This document shows, in pieces, positions 14,702 through 16,735 of a stretch of DNA of 16,735 nucleotides. The stretch comes from JAEUNX01 sp034004685 (GTDB lineage: Bacteria > Pseudomonadota > Gammaproteobacteria > Burkholderiales > Rhodocyclaceae), in the NCBI GenBank assembly GCA_034004685.1, contig JAVEWG010000058.1, positions 1 to 16,735 of the forward strand. Direction: 5' to 3'. Below the pieces are notes generated by a model. It did no database searches. It was not told the origin of the DNA and saw only the letters and a program-made list of their open reading frames with translations. Made by a program: the position numbers and the translations under genes. Position 1 is the stretch's first letter. The number at the start of each line of letters is the position of its first letter.

Positions 14702-15768
14702 GCGCACAAGACTTGAAATTGATCGATATGGCCAAACTGAGCCGCTGGTTGGATCAGCACGCCCCCCAACTGGGGGACGGTCCCCTCAAGGCCGAGTGGG
14801 TGTCCGGCGGTTCGACCAACGTGGTCATCGCCCTCGACCGGGGCGGGCCTCGCACGGTGCTGCGTTCGCCACCCCTGGCGGGCTCCCCCCAGGGGCTGAA
14901 GACCATCGAGCGGGAGGCAACCGTGCTACGGGCCCTGAAGGGCACCTCCGTGCCCCATCCGAAGTTCCATATCTATTGCGCCGACCCGGATGTGATCGGG
15001 GTGCCCTTCTACATCATGGAGATGGTGGACGGCTGGGCCGCCAACATGTCCGAGCACGACAACCAGATGCACTTTCCGCCAGGCTTCGACCAGGGCCCGG
15101 ATCAGCATTACCTGGGCTACGCCATGATCGATGGCCTCATCGAGATGGCCAACGTGGACTACAAGGCCATCGGCCTGGAAAGCTTCGGCAAGCCGGAAGG
15201 CTTCCTGGGCCGCCAAGTGGATCGCTGGCTGGGGCAGCTTGCCACCTATCCCCAGCGCTATTCCCAGTACCAGCCCCGCCAGCTGGAGGGCATGGACTAC
15301 GTGGTGGACTGGCTGCGCGCCAATGTGCCGGAAACCTCCCGGCCGGGCCTGCTGCATGCCGACTACGCCATGAACAACGTGCTCTTCGCCCACCGCCCGC
15401 CCGCCCGGCTGGTGGCCATCATCGACTGGGAGATGGCCACCATCGGCGACCCGGTGATCGACCTGGCGGGTTTTGCCATGCATCTGCGGGGCGACGACCC
15501 CAACGACGTGCTGTGGCCCTACTTCGACCCGGAGCGTTTCCCCCGGCGCGCCGACGCCCTGGCCTATTACGCTGAAAAGACCGGCCGGGACGTCTCCTGC
15601 ATCGACTACTACATCGTGCTCTATCGCTTCCGGATGGCCTGCATCCTCGAATACAAGGTGGCCGAAGCCATCCAGGGGCTCGCTCCCAAGGCCAAGGGCG
15701 AACGCTTCGACGGCATCGTCCGCAGGCTCATGGCCAGCGCCTGCGAGCGTGCACGCTCCCTGGGCTAA
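14698..15768 (+). CDS. APH-fold phosphotransferase, ACAD10/11 N-domain (LvaA-like) type
   Basis: A 356-aa kinase of the aminoglycoside phosphotransferase/choline kinase fold, probably not an antibiotic-resistance enzyme. The N-lobe has WVSGGSTNVV (35-43) and the ATP-lysine region VLRSPPLAGSPQGLKTIERE (R replaces the usual Lys at VLR). The catalytic loop LLHADYAMNNVLF (218-230) supplies D222 and N227, and IIDWEMATIGDP (241-252) supplies the Mg-binding D243. VLR(R/S)PP, HADY.xNNVLF and WE.ATIGDP are the signature of the kinase domain found fused in mammalian ACAD10/11 and of LvaA, which phosphorylates the hydroxyl of 4-hydroxyacyl-CoA. The GTG at 14698 is chosen because the first in-frame ATG (14728) has no ribosome binding site. 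Paired here with SDR and dehydrogenase. Family is firm, substrate inferred. Confidence 0.85.
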   Translation: MSAQDLKLIDMAKLSRWLDQHAPQLGDGPLKAEWVSGGSTNVVIALDRGGPRTVLRSPPLAGSPQGLKTIEREATVLRALKGTSVPHPKFHIYCADPDVIGVPFYIMEMVDGWAANMSEHDNQMHFPPGFDQGPDQHYLGYAMIDGLIEMANVDYKAIGLESFGKPEGFLGRQVDRWLGQLATYPQRYSQYQPRQLEGMDYVVDWLRANVPETSRPGLLHADYAMNNVLFAHRPPARLVAIIDWEMATIGDPVIDLAGFAMHLRGDDPNDVLWPYFDPERFPRRADALAYYAEKTGRDVSCIDYYIVLYRFRMACILEYKVAEAIQGLAPKAKGERFDGIVRRLMASACERARSLG

Positions 15769-15806
15769 GGGGCGCGGAACGCACACCGGTTGAGCATTGA
15801 TTGAGC

Positions 15807-15835
15807 GGGCTCGCGTCCATCTGGGGCGCGGGCCC
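15807..15835 (+). terminator. Probable terminator after the kinase gene
   Basis: GGGCTCGCG (15807-15815) pairs with CGCGGGCCC (15827-15835) through eight Watson-Crick pairs and one G-U, around an 11-nt loop, followed by TTCGAATTT. It is 38 bp after the kinase stop codon. The T tract is interrupted, so strength is uncertain. Confidence 0.5.
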
Positions 15836-15879
15836 TTCGAATTTCCGGGGCAGGAGCTGGACATCATTCGACGAGAAGA

Positions 15880-15896
15880 ATAGGATTTAATCCTAT
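15880..15896. promoter_or_regulatory. parDE operator: Operator palindrome of the ParDE operon
   Basis: ATAGGATT-T-AATCCTAT is a perfect 8-bp-arm palindrome, 21 bp upstream of the parD start. Ribbon-helix-helix antitoxins bind such short palindromes over their own promoter, so autoregulation is likely. Confidence 0.6.
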
Positions 15897-15917
15897 CCAT
15901 GCGATTGGAGGTGCATC

Positions 15918-16187
15918 ATGCGAACGACGCAGCAATTCAGCATCACCCTGCCGAATGAAATGGCCGACGTGGTGAAGGCCAAGGTTACGGCCGGCGAGTA
16001 CGCGACAGAAAGCGAAGTCATCCGCGACGGGCTGCGGGCCTTGATGGCACGTGATCGAGCCGTGGAAAGCTGGCTGCGCGACCAGGTTGGCCCGGCCTAC
16101 GATGCGTTGAAGGCCGACCCATCGCGCGCCGTCACTACTGACCATGTTCGCGCCAGGCTGGCGGCCGAGCATGCCAAGGCGCGATGA
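15918..16187 (+). CDS. parD: ParD-family type II antitoxin (ribbon-helix-helix)
   Basis: An 89-aa antitoxin. The N-terminal ribbon-helix-helix (about 1-45) reads TQQFSITLPNEMADVVKAKV then GEYATESEVIRDGLRAL; the first strand contacts the operator and the helices form the dimer. The C-terminal half (45-89, rich in charged residues, ADPSRAVTTDHVRARLA) wraps the toxin and neutralises it. GGAGG (15906-15910) lies before the ATG. It overlaps the toxin gene by 4 bp (ATGA at 16184), typical of coupled TA pairs. It represses its own promoter through the palindrome at 15880-15896, by family knowledge. Length and layout match intact ParD proteins. Confidence 0.9.
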   Translation: MRTTQQFSITLPNEMADVVKAKVTAGEYATESEVIRDGLRALMARDRAVESWLRDQVGPAYDALKADPSRAVTTDHVRARLAAEHAKAR

Positions 16188-16498
16188 TCTACCGCGTCGT
16201 TTTCTCGCCGGAGGCCGAGGAACAACTTGCGGCGCTCTACCGGTATATCGCTGCCGCCGCATCGCCCGACATTGCGGCGCGATATACCGAGGCCATCGTC
16301 ACCTACTGCGAGAGCCTGCAAACCTTCCCCCATCGCGGCACCAAACGCGATGACATTCGCCCCGGCCTACGTATTACCAACCACAAGAAGCGGGCCGTGA
16401 TCGCCTTCGACGTGGATGCCGAGATGGTTTCCATTATCGGAATCTTCTACGGCGGCCAGGACTACAAGACGGTTTTGCAAGACGAGTCTGAAGACTGA
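16184..16498 (+). CDS. parE: ParE-family type II toxin (RelE/ParE superfamily)
   Basis: A 104-aa toxin with the RelE/ParE fold pattern: strand 1 (IYRVVFSPEAEEQLAALYRY) leading into two helices, then FPHRGTKRDDIRPGLRITN and the C-terminal sheet KKRAVIAFDVDAEMVSIIGI with FYGGQDY. ParE toxins inhibit DNA gyrase, whereas RelE toxins cut mRNA. The FPHRGT and FYGGQDY pattern favours ParE, but the activity cannot be proved from sequence. It overlaps parD by 4 bp, is full length, and shows no break. It is the last gene before the insertion sequence, so the pair may stabilise the neighbouring mobile segment. Confidence 0.88.
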   Translation: MIYRVVFSPEAEEQLAALYRYIAAAASPDIAARYTEAIVTYCESLQTFPHRGTKRDDIRPGLRITNHKKRAVIAFDVDAEMVSIIGIFYGGQDYKTVLQDESED

Positions 16499-16571
16499 CC
16501 CTCGTTGGCGTGAAAGTCACCACACGCAGGATGGACCACGGCAGAGGCGTAAAGAACTCGGCGTGTAATGT

Positions 16572-16608
16572 GTTGTATGTTGTTATGTGTAATACAACAA
16601 CATACAAC
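16572..16608. repeat. 13-bp perfect inverted repeat beside the IS end
   Basis: GTTGTATGTTGTT (16572-16584) and AACAACATACAAC (16596-16608) are exact reverse complements around an 11-bp spacer. The right arm ends exactly where the IS terminal repeat begins (16609). It is A/T-rich against GC-rich surroundings and lies 73 bp after the parE stop. It could be a terminator, a recombination site or a hairpin target. Confidence 0.6.
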
Positions 16609-16735
16609 TGAATCGCCCCGGGTTTCGTAGAGGCTCCGTGATTTAAGTGCAGGCGTGATCGGCCTGCACGGTAAGTTGCTGATAATACCGATCCTCAGCC
16701 TCTGCGGGTGGGATGTAGCCGATGGGCTCAAGGAG
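16609..16735 (-). mobile_element. IS3-family insertion sequence, 3' end only
   Basis: The element begins with a terminal repeat that reads TGAATCGCCCCGGGTTTCG (from 16609) and resembles the TGAACCGCCCCGGG termini of IS3-family elements. The transposase C-terminus follows inward on the minus strand. The element continues past the window, so its other end and target duplication are not visible. Confidence 0.7.
16643..16735 (-). CDS. IS3-family transposase ORFB, C-terminal end (partial)
   Basis: The minus strand reads 30 codons, LEPIGYIPPAEAEDRYYQQL then TVQADHACT and TAA at 16643-16645. EPIGYIPPAEAE followed by YY is the conserved C-terminal tail of IS3-family DDE transposases (rve integrase core upstream). 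The catalytic core and start lie beyond the window edge. Its position, 34 bp inside the terminal repeat, is as expected for these elements. Whether the element is intact cannot be told. Confidence 0.75.
   Translation of the reverse strand, partial: LLEPIGYIPPAEAEDRYYQQLTVQADHACT

Noticed and set aside
14698..15768. Aminoglycoside-resistance gene
   Set aside because: The fold is APH-like, but the VLRSPP, HADY and WEMATIGDP motifs and the context with acyl-CoA and SDR genes match the ACAD10/11-type kinase instead.
14926..15900. 324-aa minus-strand open frame opposite the kinase gene
   Set aside because: It is the antisense of a clear APH-fold kinase and shows His/Gly/Val-rich shadow composition.
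16462..16731. 89-aa minus-strand open frame at the right edge
   Set aside because: It spans the inverted repeat, the IS terminus and the end of parE, and is out of frame with the transposase; the composition is not protein-like.
1..16735. CRISPR array, tRNA or rRNA genes
   Set aside because: No regularly spaced repeats, cloverleaf or conserved rRNA stretches were seen on either strand.

Overview
The window looks like a chromosomal segment of a Gram-negative proteobacterium, most likely a betaproteobacterium of the Rhodocyclales/Nitrosomonadales type. The reasons are GC-rich coding DNA with strong G/C third positions, AGGAG-type ribosome binding sites, and the style of the proteins (FixJ-type regulator, PepSY-TM fragment, ParDE pair). 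The lineage is an inference from gene content; there is no rRNA or other marker gene in the window.

Left region (1 to about 7,830): a MarR-family regulator; an MscS-type mechanosensitive channel on the minus strand; and, divergent from it, a three-gene trehalose operon. The operon holds otsA (a membrane-anchored trehalose-6-phosphate synthase with a sensor-like N-terminal half), otsB (phosphatase) and a GH15 glucoamylase/trehalase-like hydrolase. Channel and trehalose genes share one upstream region, so this reads as an osmotic-stress island. An orphan FixJ/LuxR-type response regulator follows.

Middle junction (about 7,998-8,390): a minus-strand C-terminal remnant of a PepSY-associated transmembrane protein, without its N-terminal part and carrying a one-base frameshift. 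It abuts the end of a LysR gene and probably marks the edge of an inserted or rearranged block.

Right region (8,376-15,768): a catabolic cluster. A LysR regulator is divergent from two SDR oxidoreductases and an NTF2/SnoaL-like protein. Then come a convergent acyl-CoA dehydrogenase of the ACAD10/11 (LvaC-like) type and, divergent from it across a 575-bp region with a strong operator-like dyad, a third SDR and an APH-fold kinase of the ACAD10/11 N-domain (LvaA-like) type. Kinase plus dehydrogenase plus SDR is the toolkit known for 4-hydroxy/4-oxo acid breakdown: reduce the ketone, phosphorylate the gamma-hydroxyl of the CoA ester, then remove the phosphate. I propose the cluster degrades such an acid (levulinate-like, or a larger terpenoid or steroid side-chain product). 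The substrate cannot be read from the sequence, and no acyl-CoA ligase is present in the window.

Right edge (15,880-16,735): a ParD/ParE toxin-antitoxin pair with a 17-bp operator palindrome, a 13-bp perfect inverted repeat, and, directly against it, the end of an IS3-family insertion sequence whose transposase C-terminus runs off the window.
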